Positions 36,559-46,188 of a stretch of DNA of 64,000 bases are shown here, one piece after another (position 1 is the stretch's first letter; every line of letters begins with the position of its first letter). Source of the stretch: an uncultured Aeromonadales bacterium (lineage in GTDB: Bacteria > Pseudomonadota > Gammaproteobacteria > Enterobacterales > Succinivibrionaceae); contig CACZLZ010000004.1 in the NCBI GenBank assembly GCA_902782145.1, positions 62,001 through 126,000 of the forward strand. Reading direction: 5' to 3'. The position numbers and the translations under genes were made by a program. The notes beneath the pieces were generated by a model. That model ran no database searches and was not told the DNA's origin. It saw only the letters and a list, made by a program, of their open reading frames with translations.

Positions 36559-36934
36559 AATTCGGTAAACCCTCAGAATGAGCCAACAGCGGTCTTTCCC
36601 GGGATCCCAGCATCCTGCGTCCGGCGATCCCTGCGCACTCTGGGGACACATGCTGTCCGGGAGCAGGGGGAAAGTCCAAAAACGAAAGGGAATTCTAACA
36701 AAGACCGGGGATCGTCACTGTTATGCGATCCACAGATCAGCCACAGGAAGAATGGCTGGGAACACAAAACCGGGAAGGGGATCCTGGGGAACCGGGTTTG
36801 CGGGGGACAGGCGCTGGGAGCCGGATCCATTGGGGATGCGGGAGAGCCGGCGCCGCCGGATCCGGGAAAACAGGGACAGGCGGTGACAGTTCCTCAGGAT
36901 CCGGAGAGGGCTGACGCTCCGGATCGTCCCAGCG
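36559..36934. other. Gap between rng and tldD where yhdP is expected
   Basis: 376 bases. A 9-base hairpin GATCCGGAG/CTCCGGATC (36898-36925) follows rng. The A+T-richer stretch 36670-36760 may hold the tldD promoter. No remnant of the large yhdP gene was recognised. Confidence 0.55.
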
Positions 36935-38404
36935 CTACATCATCACCACATCGAACTGCTCCTGGAGATACAGCGGCTCAGCGTGCACCTGGATCTGGCG
37001 TCCCAGGAGGACCTCCAGCTCCGCCAGATGGTGCTGGGCGTCATTGTTCAGCGCCTCGGCCACCTCCCGGGAGGCATAGACCACATATTTCTCCACATTG
37101 AAGGAGCGGTGCACCCTGGTCACCTCCCGGAGGATCTCCGAGCAAACGGTCTCCACGCTCTTGATCCGGCCCCTGCCCTTGCACACCGGACAGTCACAGC
37201 AGAGGATATGCCCCAGGCTCTCCCGGGTGCGCTTCCGGGTCATCTCCACCAGGCCCAGATGGGAGAAGCCGCTGACTGAGGTCTTGTCCCGATCGTGGGA
37301 GAGGGCGGACTCCAGGGCTGACAGCACCCGGCGGCGGTGCTCCTCGCTCAGCATGTCTATGAAGTCAATGATGATGATCCCGCCCAGGTTCCTGAGGCGC
37401 AGCTGCCGGGCAATGACCCGGGCGGCCTCGATGTTGGTGTTGAAGATGGTCTCCTCCAGGTTGCGGTGTCCCACAAAGGCCCCGGTGTTCACGTCAACCG
37501 TGGTCATGGCCTCGGTCTGATCAATGATCAGGTACCCCCCGGACTTCAACTGGACCTTCCGCTCCAGAGCCCGCTGGATCTCCGCTTCCACATCATACAT
37601 GTCGAACAGGGGCGCCAGCCCCTCGTACATCTCAATGTTGCCGGCAATCTCGGGAATGAACTCCCCGCAGAAGCGCCCCAGTTCCTCAAAGGTCTCCCGG
37701 GAGTCCACCCGGATCTTGTCAATGGAGGAGCCCACAAAGTCCCGGAGTAGCCTGAAAGCCAGGGGCAGATCTTCATAGAGAACCGCGCAGTCCTTCACCT
37801 GTTTCCTTTTCTCCCGGATCTGATCCCACACATACCGGAGGAACCGGGCGTCCTGCTCCAGACCCGCCTGGCTGGCACCCTCGGCGGCGGTGCGGATGAT
37901 GAAGCCCCCCTCCTCATTCACATAGGGGGTGACGCATTTCTTCAGCCGGTCCCGCTCCGCCTGGGACTGGATCTTCTGGGAGACCCCCACATGGGCGCAG
38001 CCGGGCATGAACACCAGGTAACGGGAGGGGATGGTGATATCCGTAGTCAGGCGGGCGCCCTTGGTGCCGATGGGATCCTTCACCACCTGGACGATCACAT
38101 GCTGGCCCTGGCTCACCAGCTTGGCAATGTCCTGGACCTGGAAGTGCTCCTTCTCCGAGGGGCCGACGCACTCGGTGTGGGGAACAATGTCAGAGGCGTG
38201 GAGAAAGGCAGCCTTGTCCATGCCGATATCCACAAAGGCGGCCTGCATCCCCGGCAGCACCCGGGAGATCCGGCCCTTGTAGATGTTGCCCACCATGCCC
38301 AGTTTGGTCTGGCGCTCCACATGGAGCTCCTGGAGGATCCCGTGCTCCACCAGGGCAACCCGGGTTTCCAGGGGGGTGACATTGACTAGCAGTTCAACAG
38401 ACAT
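36935..38404 (-). CDS. rng: Ribonuclease G
   Basis: 489 residues (E. coli 489), GAGGTG ribosome site. N-terminal S1 domain (GNIYKGRISRVLPGMQAAFVDIG). Catalytic magnesium aspartates lie in TTVDVNTGAF and IIIIDFIDM, and the zinc-link CPVC in CDCPVCKGRGR joins subunits. Processes the 5' end of 16S rRNA and decays some mRNAs. Standard mreBCD-maf-rng order, 93 bases after maf. Confidence 0.97.
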   Translation of the reverse strand: MSVELLVNVTPLETRVALVEHGILQELHVERQTKLGMVGNIYKGRISRVLPGMQAAFVDIGMDKAAFLHASDIVPHTECVGPSEKEHFQVQDIAKLVSQGQHVIVQVVKDPIGTKGARLTTDITIPSRYLVFMPGCAHVGVSQKIQSQAERDRLKKCVTPYVNEEGGFIIRTAAEGASQAGLEQDARFLRYVWDQIREKRKQVKDCAVLYEDLPLAFRLLRDFVGSSIDKIRVDSRETFEELGRFCGEFIPEIAGNIEMYEGLAPLFDMYDVEAEIQRALERKVQLKSGGYLIIDQTEAMTTVDVNTGAFVGHRNLEETIFNTNIEAARVIARQLRLRNLGGIIIIDFIDMLSEEHRRRVLSALESALSHDRDKTSVSGFSHLGLVEMTRKRTRESLGHILCCDCPVCKGRGRIKSVETVCSEILREVTRVHRSFNVEKYVVYASREVAEALNNDAQHHLAELEVLLGRQIQVHAEPLYLQEQFDVVMM

Positions 38405-38497
38405 GGACAGGGCACCTCAGTCAGGGGCGGCAGCATGCCGCCGGAAGAAGGCGCCCATCCGGAAGGGAGGCAAGGCCGTCAGGGGATCAGCGCCGGA

Positions 38498-39124
38498 TCA
38501 GAAAAGCATTCCCATAAGGGAGGCGGAGGGGAATATGCCGTAACTGGCCAGCATCATGGCAGTCTCCATCATGGGCAGACCCACCACATTGGTGTAGGAG
38601 CCGTCAGTCTGGGCCACCAGGGAGCCGCCCTGCCCCTGGATCCCGTAGGCCCCCGCCTTGTCCCGGGGCTCACCGGTGAGCCAGTAGGCCTCGATCTCCG
38701 CAGTGGTGAGAAAGCGGAACTGCACAGAGGTGGTGACACAGTCCACCGCCGTGGAGCCGATCCCCACGGTGAGGGCAATGCCGGTCAGCACCTGGTGCAC
38801 CCGACCGGAAAGGGCGCTGAGCATGGCCACAGCGTCATCATGATCCCGGGGCTTGCCCAGGATCCGCCCGTCCAGAACCACCACCGTGTCCGCTCCCAGG
38901 GAGGGCAGGATCCGTCCCCCGGCCTCATAGCCGGCGGCGCTTTTGGCGGCGGCCAGACGCTGGACATAAGCCCCGGGCAGTTCACCTGGGCGGCAGGACT
39001 CATCCACGGCCGGGGAGACACAACTGAAGATGTAGCCCGCCCCGGACAGGAGCTCACGCCGGCGGGGGGAGCCGGAGGCCAGAATGAAGAAGGGATCAGT
39101 TTTCGCTGTTGGTGTTGCGAACAT
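38498..39124 (-). CDS. maf: Maf-type nucleoside triphosphate pyrophosphatase (YhdE class)
   Basis: 208 residues. LASGSPRRRELLSGAGY (phosphate-binding SxSPRR loop), SLGADTVVVLDGRILGKP, and DKAGAYGIQGQGG are the family motifs. YhdE-type Maf proteins hydrolyse dTTP and UTP and modified pyrimidine nucleotides, limiting their incorporation. It overlaps mreD by 29 bases and lies in the mreBCD operon, as in E. coli. Confidence 0.94.
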   Translation of the reverse strand: MFATPTAKTDPFFILASGSPRRRELLSGAGYIFSCVSPAVDESCRPGELPGAYVQRLAAAKSAAGYEAGGRILPSLGADTVVVLDGRILGKPRDHDDAVAMLSALSGRVHQVLTGIALTVGIGSTAVDCVTTSVQFRFLTTAEIEAYWLTGEPRDKAGAYGIQGQGGSLVAQTDGSYTNVVGLPMMETAMMLASYGIFPSASLMGMLF

Positions 39125-39599
39125 GGCGGAACCTGATGAGAAAGCCCAGGGAAACCCACAGCGCCGGCCAGAGGATCATGTCGGAAACACAGGACAGGAT
39201 CATGTGATAGTCAATGAAGGCCAGGCCGAACATGTGCTCCAGCCAGAAGGTCATGATCTGCCCGGTCAGGGAGATGATGACCACCGAGACCGACTGCTGG
39301 AGCATGGAATAGGTCTCAAACTTGGAAAAAGCCGAAGCCAGCATGTAAAGCATCAGGGAGAAGGCAAAGGCCCTGATCCCCAGGGTGCTGCCCACCAGCA
39401 GATCCAGCATGAGACCGGCGCAGAACCCGTGGCCGATGCTGACCATCCGGGGGATCTTCACCGACCAGAACATCACCGTCAGCAGGAGGATGTTGGGATA
39501 GAAGTGCTGGATCACCGGCGGCGGAGCCATGATATTCAGGATCAGGGCCAGCAGCATGGATCCGTACACCATCACGAAGGTGAGGAAATTACCGTACAA
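39096..39599 (-). CDS. mreD: Rod-shape protein MreD
   Basis: 167 residues, five or six membrane segments, no soluble domain. Start chosen at TTG 39599 because AGGGG lies 8 bases upstream and it overlaps mreC by 11 bases; the first good ATG (39572) has no ribosome site. MreD belongs to the elongasome with MreC, MreB, RodA and PBP2. Segments such as HGFCAGLMLDLLVGSTLGIRAFAFSL match the family. Confidence 0.92.
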   Translation of the reverse strand: MYGNFLTFVMVYGSMLLALILNIMAPPPVIQHFYPNILLLTVMFWSVKIPRMVSIGHGFCAGLMLDLLVGSTLGIRAFAFSLMLYMLASAFSKFETYSMLQQSVSVVIISLTGQIMTFWLEHMFGLAFIDYHMILSCVSDMILWPALWVSLGFLIRFRHVRNTNSEN

Positions 39600-40488
39600 G
39601 GGAAACGCCCCTTTTCACAAAGTCGATGCTCTGGCTGCCGGTGTTCTGCCCGTCAGGGGCAAAGTACTCAGCCGGCCACATGAGGAGCACATAGCGCAGA
39701 CGGCTGAGATCCTCCACCGGACGGGCCTTGACCTCGGCAAAGCCGGTGCCGTTGTCCGGGGAATACTCCACCACCCGGGCCACGGGATAGCCCCGGGGGA
39801 ACTTGCCTCCAAGGCCGGAGGTCACCAGGAGATCCCCCACCCGGATATCCACGTTCCGGGGCAGATCATCAATGACCAGCATGTCCACAAAGCCGGTGCC
39901 CCCGGCGATCCCCCGGATATCGTTGCGCACGTTGCGCACCGGGACGGAATGATTGCGGTCGGAGATCAGCAGGGCCCGGCTCATGTAGGGGGACACATCG
40001 GTGATCTGACCCACGATGCCGTCCTCGCCGATGAGAGGTTGCCCTTCATAGACCCCGGCCAGCTTGCCCTTGTTGATGACAATGCGCTGCTCAAAGGGAT
40101 CCGTGGCCACGCTCATGATCTCCGCCACCTCCACCCGGGAGTCCGACTGGATGGGGGAGCCTAGCAGTGCCCTGAGCTTTTCGTTCTCCTGCTTCATCTG
40201 GCCGTACTTCAGGAGCTCGCTCTTCAGCAGCATCAGAGTCTCCTGCAAACGGCGGTTATCCTCCACCAACTGGTAGCGTGTGCGCAACTGCTGCCGGGCG
40301 GCATAGGCGGCCACCGCAGGGGTGTTGGCCACGGAATACAGGGGCCCGAGGATAGTGTCCACGGGAACCCGGATCTCCTTGGAGATGTGCAGGCTCGTGT
40401 CAGCCAGGACAAGGCCCAGGGAAAGCAGCGCCGCTATGATGAAGCGGTACGCCACCGGAAGGCCGCGGTACTGATCCTGCTGTTTCAT
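39589..40488 (-). CDS. mreC: Rod-shape protein MreC
   Basis: 299 residues: N-terminal membrane helix (~15-31), coiled coil (~65-105, RQQLRTRYQLVEDNRRLQE...), then the periplasmic beta-barrel pair with DPFEQRIVINKGKLAGVYEGQPLIGEDGIVGQI, typical of MreC. Couples MreB to PBP2 in cell-wall elongation. It follows mreB after 78 bases and overlaps mreD. Confidence 0.95.
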   Translation of the reverse strand: MKQQDQYRGLPVAYRFIIAALLSLGLVLADTSLHISKEIRVPVDTILGPLYSVANTPAVAAYAARQQLRTRYQLVEDNRRLQETLMLLKSELLKYGQMKQENEKLRALLGSPIQSDSRVEVAEIMSVATDPFEQRIVINKGKLAGVYEGQPLIGEDGIVGQITDVSPYMSRALLISDRNHSVPVRNVRNDIRGIAGGTGFVDMLVIDDLPRNVDIRVGDLLVTSGLGGKFPRGYPVARVVEYSPDNGTGFAEVKARPVEDLSRLRYVLLMWPAEYFAPDGQNTGSQSIDFVKRGVSLVR

Positions 40489-40566
40489 AAATGCTACGCT
40501 GAAGCCCTACAAAGTTCCGGGAACGGCTCCCCGATCTGGGCGGGCAGCCGTCGGATCCGGAAGGAT

Positions 40567-41619
40567 TCACTCGTCCTGGAAGATATCCCTCTGGGCCCGG
40601 GTCAGCATCTCAATGGCCTTGCCGCCACCCCGGGCAACACAGGTCAGAGGATCATCGGCAACCACCACCGGCAGTCCGGTCTGCTCGGCAATGAGGGTAT
40701 TGAAGCCCTTCAGCAGTGCGCCGCCGCCGGTCATGACAATGCCCCGCTCGCTGATGTCAGCGGAAAGCTCGGCAGGACATGCGTCCAGGGCCAGTTTGAC
40801 GGCTGCCACGATGGCGTTCAAGGAGTTGGCCAGGGCGTCCCGAATGTTCTCAGAGGTGATCTGGCACTGGGCGGGGATGCCGTCCATCTGCAGGCTGCGG
40901 CCCCTGACCTCGATGTACTCAATCTCATCCTCCTTCTGGATGAAGGCGGTGCCGATCTTCTCCTTGATCCGCTCAGCAGTCTGCTCGCCGATGCCGATCT
41001 TCATGTTGCGCCGGACATAGTCGATGATGTCGGAATTGAAGCGGTCACCGCCCACCTTGACGGACTCGGCATACACCAAGCCGCTGAGGGAGATGATGGC
41101 AATATCCGTGGTGCCGCCGCCGATGTCCACCACCATGGAGCCGCAGGCCTCGGAAACCGGCAGATCTGCGCCCAGGGCTGCGGCCATGGGCTCGTCAATG
41201 ATGTAGACCTCAGTGGCGCCGGCATTCTCTGCCGCCCGCTTGATGGCCTGGCGCTCAACCTTGGAGGCCTTTCCGGGAACGCTGATCAGAACCTTGGGAT
41301 CCGGGGTGAAGAAGCCGCGGCCGTGAACGGTCTTGAGGAAGTACTTAAGCATCTTCTCAGTGTAGTCCACGTCGGCAATGACGCCGTCCTTCAGGGGACG
41401 GATGGTCTTGATGGAGTCAGGGGTCCTGCCAATCATCTTCTTGGCTTCCCGGCCCACGGCCACCACATAGCCATGCTTGGAATCCTTCTCATGACGGACT
41501 GCCACCACGGTGGGTTCATTCAGCACAATCCCCTTGCCCTTGACATAGATAAGGGTGTTGGCCGTACCCAGATCAATGGAGATCTCGTTATTGAACAGAT
41601 TGCTCAGGAACTTAAACAT
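40567..41619 (-). CDS. mreB: Rod-shape actin-like protein MreB
   Basis: 350 residues from the ATG at 41619 (a TTG two codons upstream is less likely). Actin-fold motifs: phosphate 1 SIDLGTANTLIYVKGKGIVLNEP, phosphate 2 MVVDIGGGTTDIA, adenosine loop GIVMTGGGALL. Polymerises under the inner membrane to guide side-wall synthesis. First gene of mreBCD-maf-rng; mshQ ends about 580 bases upstream, the same MSHA-mre neighbourhood known from Vibrio. Confidence 0.97.
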   Translation of the reverse strand: MFKFLSNLFNNEISIDLGTANTLIYVKGKGIVLNEPTVVAVRHEKDSKHGYVVAVGREAKKMIGRTPDSIKTIRPLKDGVIADVDYTEKMLKYFLKTVHGRGFFTPDPKVLISVPGKASKVERQAIKRAAENAGATEVYIIDEPMAAALGADLPVSEACGSMVVDIGGGTTDIAIISLSGLVYAESVKVGGDRFNSDIIDYVRRNMKIGIGEQTAERIKEKIGTAFIQKEDEIEYIEVRGRSLQMDGIPAQCQITSENIRDALANSLNAIVAAVKLALDACPAELSADISERGIVMTGGGALLKGFNTLIAEQTGLPVVVADDPLTCVARGGGKAIEMLTRAQRDIFQDE

Positions 41620-41666
41620 TTTCAAATCCGGAATTGAAATTCTTGAAAAACAAAAAAACTGTGACT

Positions 41667-41693
41667 ATTGTAACATACGCCGTCACAGATCAA
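41667..41693 (-). promoter_or_regulatory. Promoter of mreB
   Basis: TACAAT (41672-41667) preceded by TGT, an extended -10; a TTGATC -35 (41693-41688) lies 15 bases upstream. It lies in an A+T-rich stretch about 50 bases before mreB. Confidence 0.55.
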
Positions 41694-42198
41694 CGAAGGA
41701 AATAAATCAGCGGGAACGGGTGTCACAGCACTCTGGAAGGGGAACAGCAGGACATTCCTGGCATTTCCAGGGAGCCTTGCTGGAGATCAGAAATGACCGG
41801 AAAGAGTGGCACCTCAGACCATCAGATCAGGTGGGAGACCGGAAAGCGCACCGGCAGATCCGGGCACATAGCCGGAGGACACGGAGTCTAAATGCATGAG
41901 GGCAGGAAGCACTGACTTGCGCCCATTGCACGCATTATTCACTGACCAGGAAACTGACGGTCAGCGAATAGTCCATACCATCAGTGTAGGCAGAACATCC
42001 CCAACTCCGGTCGGTGTTTTTTGAGCCCATGGGCTTCCTCGGCAGGTCAACGATCCAAATAAACACTTCCCGACCTGCCCCTGGCTGTAAAAGAGTCACT
42101 GCTGCTGATCGCAGCAGGATCAAAAAGGGGAGACCCCAAAGCCTCCCTCAGTCATGGCAGGATCAGCCCCGCCCCGATCTGCCGCTGTCACCGGAGCA
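41694..42198. other. Intergenic region between mshQ and mreB
   Basis: About 500 bases. A CTGCTGC/GCAGCAG hairpin at 42099-42117, followed on the minus strand by TGACTCTTTT, is a plausible mshQ terminator. No gene supported; a 62-codon minus-strand frame (41935-42123) has no ribosome site or recognisable homology. Confidence 0.5.
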
Positions 42199-42199
42199 T

Positions 42200-45100
42200 C
42201 TACTGCTCCAGGCGGTAGATCACCCTGTCGGTTCCCGGCCACGCCCGGAAGGCACCGAAGGCCTGATCCACACCCTCCAGGGTGGTGCCAAGCCAGAAGG
42301 GTCCCGAGACCATGGGATCAGTGCCGACCGAGTCCCTGACCGGAGTCACATTGTCAGCATCCGGAACAGTGCCGGTAAAATTGATCCCTGGAGTGAAGTC
42401 CCGGAGGAGGAACAGGGGTGAATGCAGATCTGCATCGCCCTCTGGACTGCTAAGCATGAGATACATCCTGCCGTTGCGGGAGGTGGCGGTCTCACCGGGG
42501 CTGACTGATCCGTCATTAACGTTCACCAGACCCGCCGTCCGGGACTTCACCCCGTTGCCGTAGGTGACAGCCACGCTGCCGGAGGTGATCTTCTTGAGAT
42601 AGGAGGCCTCAGAACTCTGGCCGAAAGGCTCCACATAGAAGCTGTCCCGGCTGAGCACCGTGCAATTGTCATCGGTGTTCCTGACCCAGCCGGCGGCAAC
42701 ATCGCTGTCCCCGGATCCGGCCACCCGGCGGTAATACTCAAACTGCACCGGCATATAGAGATCATTCTTCGGCGCAGCCCGGGCGCTGAGCAGGGCAATG
42801 CGCCCGGTTCTCATTTCCAGGGGGCTGTCCTTGAACACCACCGCCGCAACTGAACTGCCAAGAAGATCCGTATAAGTCATCTTTTCCCCGGAGACACCCT
42901 CGGCCAGGCGCAGATCCCGCCTCACACTCCCGGAGTCCGAAGCCTCCTGGAGCGCAAGGGCCGGAAACACATAGAACCGGCTCCAGGAGCTTCCGGAAAG
43001 CCGGGGAGACTCGCTCCGGTAATCCAGGATCTTCTCCGCCCCCTCAGTTGTGGACTGATAGCCGGCAGGCAGGATCCGATAATAGAAAGGTGCTGATACA
43101 GCGGAGGCGTCACCGGTGAGCAGGAGATCGTCAGAGGTGGCGTTCAGGTAAATCCGCCCCCCGCTCCAGCTTTCGGAAAGCAGCGCATTGGAGCAGCGGT
43201 CACAGGTGACTATGCGGCGGAACTTCACCCCGCCGTCCCCGGTGCCGTACAGGGGAGCATAGGTGCCTCCGGAAGAGGTCATGATATCCGGAACAAGGCT
43301 GTATTCCGCCAGTGTCTCCTGAGGGTAGTGAGACTGATCAAAGAAGGCCGTCCGGTCACCGGTGCGGTTCTTCGCCGTCAGCACGATCCGGGGGGCCACC
43401 GGCTGGCCGAAATAGGTGAAGGACAGCTGGCTGTCCGCATCTGCGGCCGGGCACGAGTTGGGCACCGGGTTCACTGAGCTTGAGTACTGCCCGATCTCAA
43501 AATAATAGGGAGCCACCAGCCCGTCCAGTGTGAGGGTGGTCTCATGGATCTCCAGTCCCGAAAGGGCATCGGTGAAAGCAGGGATCCGGATCGCATAGTT
43601 GCCCACGTCACTTATGGCAGAAGTCCGCTCCGTGCCGCCCCCGGCAATGAGCGCGCCATTGTCATTCTTCTGATCCAGTGTCACCAGACCCGGCGCCAGA
43701 TAGTTGCCCTTGGTCTCACCGGTGTCCTGGAGGTTCTCCGCCACCGGCTCAATGGTGTTCTGGAATCCGGAGTCATAGCCGTAGGACAGGACCGTGGCAC
43801 AGGAGCTGTAATCACCGCCCTCCCCGCCGGAGCACCAGGCCTTGGGCAGATAGGTGATCTTAAGATCCTGGCCGGCCAGGTACTTCTCCGATCCGCTGAG
43901 GGACGCCACGGCGGCGCACTCTGTGTCATCACCGCAGGAGGCGTCAACAGACGGCACCACGGCATAGGGGGCATACTTCAGGGTGAGCTCGCCCTCCAGG
44001 GCCACCGGCTCCCCGGGATCACCCTCCGCCGCAGTGGCATGGCCGACAGCCTTCAGGGTCACCGAGCCGGCGTCACCGTAATAGAACTCCGGGATCCGGT
44101 AGACCGATCCGTTCATGGCCAGGGCCAGTTCCACTCCGCCCTCACTGGCCACGGCCGCGCCGTCACCGGCGGCAAAGTAACTCTTGGTCCGGACGGCGGT
44201 GTTGTACACCAAGGACAGCACCGCTTTGGCATCCGCCAGGGATCCGGTCTCACAGATGCTCAGATCCTCCCCGGTGCTGTGAACCACCGCCAGGTTAGAC
44301 GCAAAGCCCTTGCCCGCATACACCGCAGTGCCCCCGGAGGCAAAGGTCTCACCCAGATCAGTGCCCGGAAGGAACATCAGGGCGGAAGACCGGAAATCCA
44401 CCCCGCAGCCGGAGGTGCATTCATATCTGCCGCCCTCCAGGGAGACCGTCAGGGCCCCCTCAGCGGCGCTACCCGGAACCACCGGGATCCGGGCACCGTC
44501 GGAGTCCGCCTGGATCTCCTTGGAGCGCTCCCCATCTTTCAGAAAATAGCCGTCGCCGGTGATCTTCAGGGTGACACTCTCCACAGATCCGGACTCGGAA
44601 GTCACACTGACCCAGCCCTGCTGGCAGGAGGGGGTGATGCCGGAGGTGTCCACCACAAAGGACTCATCCTGGACCGCACTGGCAAAATCCCAGAGATCCG
44701 AGGATGGAAAGCTTATTTTGGATGCTGCCAGATGGTATCTATGCTGATCATCATCCTCTTCCAGGTAATGTCCAGTAAGCGTTGTGGAGGAAACCTTTAT
44801 CATCGGCGCCGAGATCTTCACCTTTTCCATCTCAAGCCCGAAATCATAGTTGTTTCCCCCCATGGTTGCCGACCAGCCCACCTTGAAGCTGACATCCCCG
44901 CCGGCAAGGATATAGGTGTTGCTGATCCTTAAGGGATTGTTGTAAGAGTATTTATCTTTACTATCAGGATTAGTATTAGGAACCCAGTTGTTCGCAAGAT
45001 TGGCTGTCACCCCGCCATCAGTTATTATCAGCAGTGCCCCGTCGGTGACGCTGATCCCGCCTCCGTTGAGAAACTTCAGGGAAGAGGCATGCAGAGCATA

Positions 45101-45676
45101 GTAGCCGCTGACCGTAACCTGGTGATCCAGTCTCAGCGCACCGTATTCCTGGATGTTGGCCAGTGCCTGACGCTGGCTGGCATAACCGGTGATCGATGAC
45201 GGCAGCGTGGAGGTGCCGGAGGTGCTCACCGCCTTCCGGGTGTAGCTGACTGCACGGGTGGCCGCCCGGTTGAAGTTCACCCTGTAAGGAGATGATCCCG
45301 CCGGGGTGTAGCAGTAGTAGTAATTGTCACCGCTGGGCACATCATCGCTGTCGTAGATGCTCAGAAGGCCGGTGGTACTATCCACACTGAAATTGGTGTC
45401 ATAACTGGAAGGGCAGGACATGCCACCACTGGATCCCCGGACAAAAAAGGCAGAGCGGAGATCTATGCTGTCAGCCGAAGCATGACCGGTGGGATCGCTG
45501 AAGGTGAGGGGATAGGCAAAGAGCTGCTCCAGGGGATACTCCAGATCAGAGGCCTTCTGGGCCAGGGCATGCTCTGCCGGAGCGGCCAGCAAAACCAGCA
45601 GGGGCAGGACAGCTCGGAGGACTGTCCGGAGCATGGCCGGGAATCTGCCATCCCGGCGGATGGGATCTCTACTCAT
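42200..45676 (-). CDS. mshQ: MSHA locus surface protein MshQ (DUF6701-type)
   Basis: 1158 residues with signal peptide (hydrophobic LRAVLPLLVLLAAPAEHALA, cut near residue 40). The middle is beta-rich with many repeated Cys pairs. The C-terminal part (~1000-1150) contains EMRTGRIALLSARAAPKNDLYMPVQFEYYR followed by GWVRNTDDNCTVL, the DUF6701 pattern found in MshQ. Position last in mshB...Q supports the name. Probably an exported pilus-tip or surface adhesin-like protein; its true role is unknown in any species. Start overlaps the mshP stop by 4 bases. Confidence 0.85.
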   Translation of the reverse strand: MSRDPIRRDGRFPAMLRTVLRAVLPLLVLLAAPAEHALAQKASDLEYPLEQLFAYPLTFSDPTGHASADSIDLRSAFFVRGSSGGMSCPSSYDTNFSVDSTTGLLSIYDSDDVPSGDNYYYCYTPAGSSPYRVNFNRAATRAVSYTRKAVSTSGTSTLPSSITGYASQRQALANIQEYGALRLDHQVTVSGYYALHASSLKFLNGGGISVTDGALLIITDGGVTANLANNWVPNTNPDSKDKYSYNNPLRISNTYILAGGDVSFKVGWSATMGGNNYDFGLEMEKVKISAPMIKVSSTTLTGHYLEEDDDQHRYHLAASKISFPSSDLWDFASAVQDESFVVDTSGITPSCQQGWVSVTSESGSVESVTLKITGDGYFLKDGERSKEIQADSDGARIPVVPGSAAEGALTVSLEGGRYECTSGCGVDFRSSALMFLPGTDLGETFASGGTAVYAGKGFASNLAVVHSTGEDLSICETGSLADAKAVLSLVYNTAVRTKSYFAAGDGAAVASEGGVELALAMNGSVYRIPEFYYGDAGSVTLKAVGHATAAEGDPGEPVALEGELTLKYAPYAVVPSVDASCGDDTECAAVASLSGSEKYLAGQDLKITYLPKAWCSGGEGGDYSSCATVLSYGYDSGFQNTIEPVAENLQDTGETKGNYLAPGLVTLDQKNDNGALIAGGGTERTSAISDVGNYAIRIPAFTDALSGLEIHETTLTLDGLVAPYYFEIGQYSSSVNPVPNSCPAADADSQLSFTYFGQPVAPRIVLTAKNRTGDRTAFFDQSHYPQETLAEYSLVPDIMTSSGGTYAPLYGTGDGGVKFRRIVTCDRCSNALLSESWSGGRIYLNATSDDLLLTGDASAVSAPFYYRILPAGYQSTTEGAEKILDYRSESPRLSGSSWSRFYVFPALALQEASDSGSVRRDLRLAEGVSGEKMTYTDLLGSSVAAVVFKDSPLEMRTGRIALLSARAAPKNDLYMPVQFEYYRRVAGSGDSDVAAGWVRNTDDNCTVLSRDSFYVEPFGQSSEASYLKKITSGSVAVTYGNGVKSRTAGLVNVNDGSVSPGETATSRNGRMYLMLSSPEGDADLHSPLFLLRDFTPGINFTGTVPDADNVTPVRDSVGTDPMVSGPFWLGTTLEGVDQAFGAFRAWPGTDRVIYRLEQ

Positions 45677-46188
45677 AACTGCTCCCCGTCGGCAAGGGCG
45701 GAATACACCGTCCTGGAAACTGAATAATCTGTACCGCCGTCAGGAGCGCTGCCGGTGCAGCTGGCGGTGACCTTCAGAAAATAGCTGACCCTCCTGGCGT
45801 AGGTGCCAAACTCGCCGCTGCTGTCAACCTTGGCGGCCCGGCGGCTGCACTCCATGACCGCCCGGCAGCCCCCGTAACCGGGGAAAACGGCGGGATCAAA
45901 GGCCAGATCAGCCGACACCCGGACACAGCCCCCATGGGTGTCATCGTCTGCGGTGCCCGCAGGATCGGCACTGCTGCTGCCCAGGGGATACAACTGATAG
46001 GTGCCGATCTCCAGGGCCGTGGTGGCAGCCAGCTCCGCCCGGATCCCCAGAATGGCATTGACCCCCAGATCTGAGCTGTCCACCCGCATACGGGTCAGCA
46101 CCGCTGCCATCATGCCCAGCACCACAATCACAAACAGGGCTGTCGCCAGGGCGCTGCCACCCTGGCGGCGGGAAAGCTCACGGAGCAT
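45673..46188 (-). CDS. mshP: MSHA biogenesis protein MshP
   Basis: 171 residues. RRQGGSALATALFVIVVLGMMAAVL is the PilX-like N-terminal helix (no E5) seen in MshP. The rest is a small periplasmic domain with cysteines (GGCVRVS, GGCRAVMEC, TASC). Probable minor pilin-like subunit that acts with MshO and MshQ at the pilus tip. It overlaps mshO by 11 bases. Confidence 0.85.
   Translation of the reverse strand: MLRELSRRQGGSALATALFVIVVLGMMAAVLTRMRVDSSDLGVNAILGIRAELAATTALEIGTYQLYPLGSSSADPAGTADDDTHGGCVRVSADLAFDPAVFPGYGGCRAVMECSRRAAKVDSSGEFGTYARRVSYFLKVTASCTGSAPDGGTDYSVSRTVYSALADGEQL

Noticed and set aside
41935..42123. 62-codon minus-strand frame between mshQ and mreB
   Set aside because: No ribosome site, no recognisable motif, and it spans the probable mshQ terminator hairpin.
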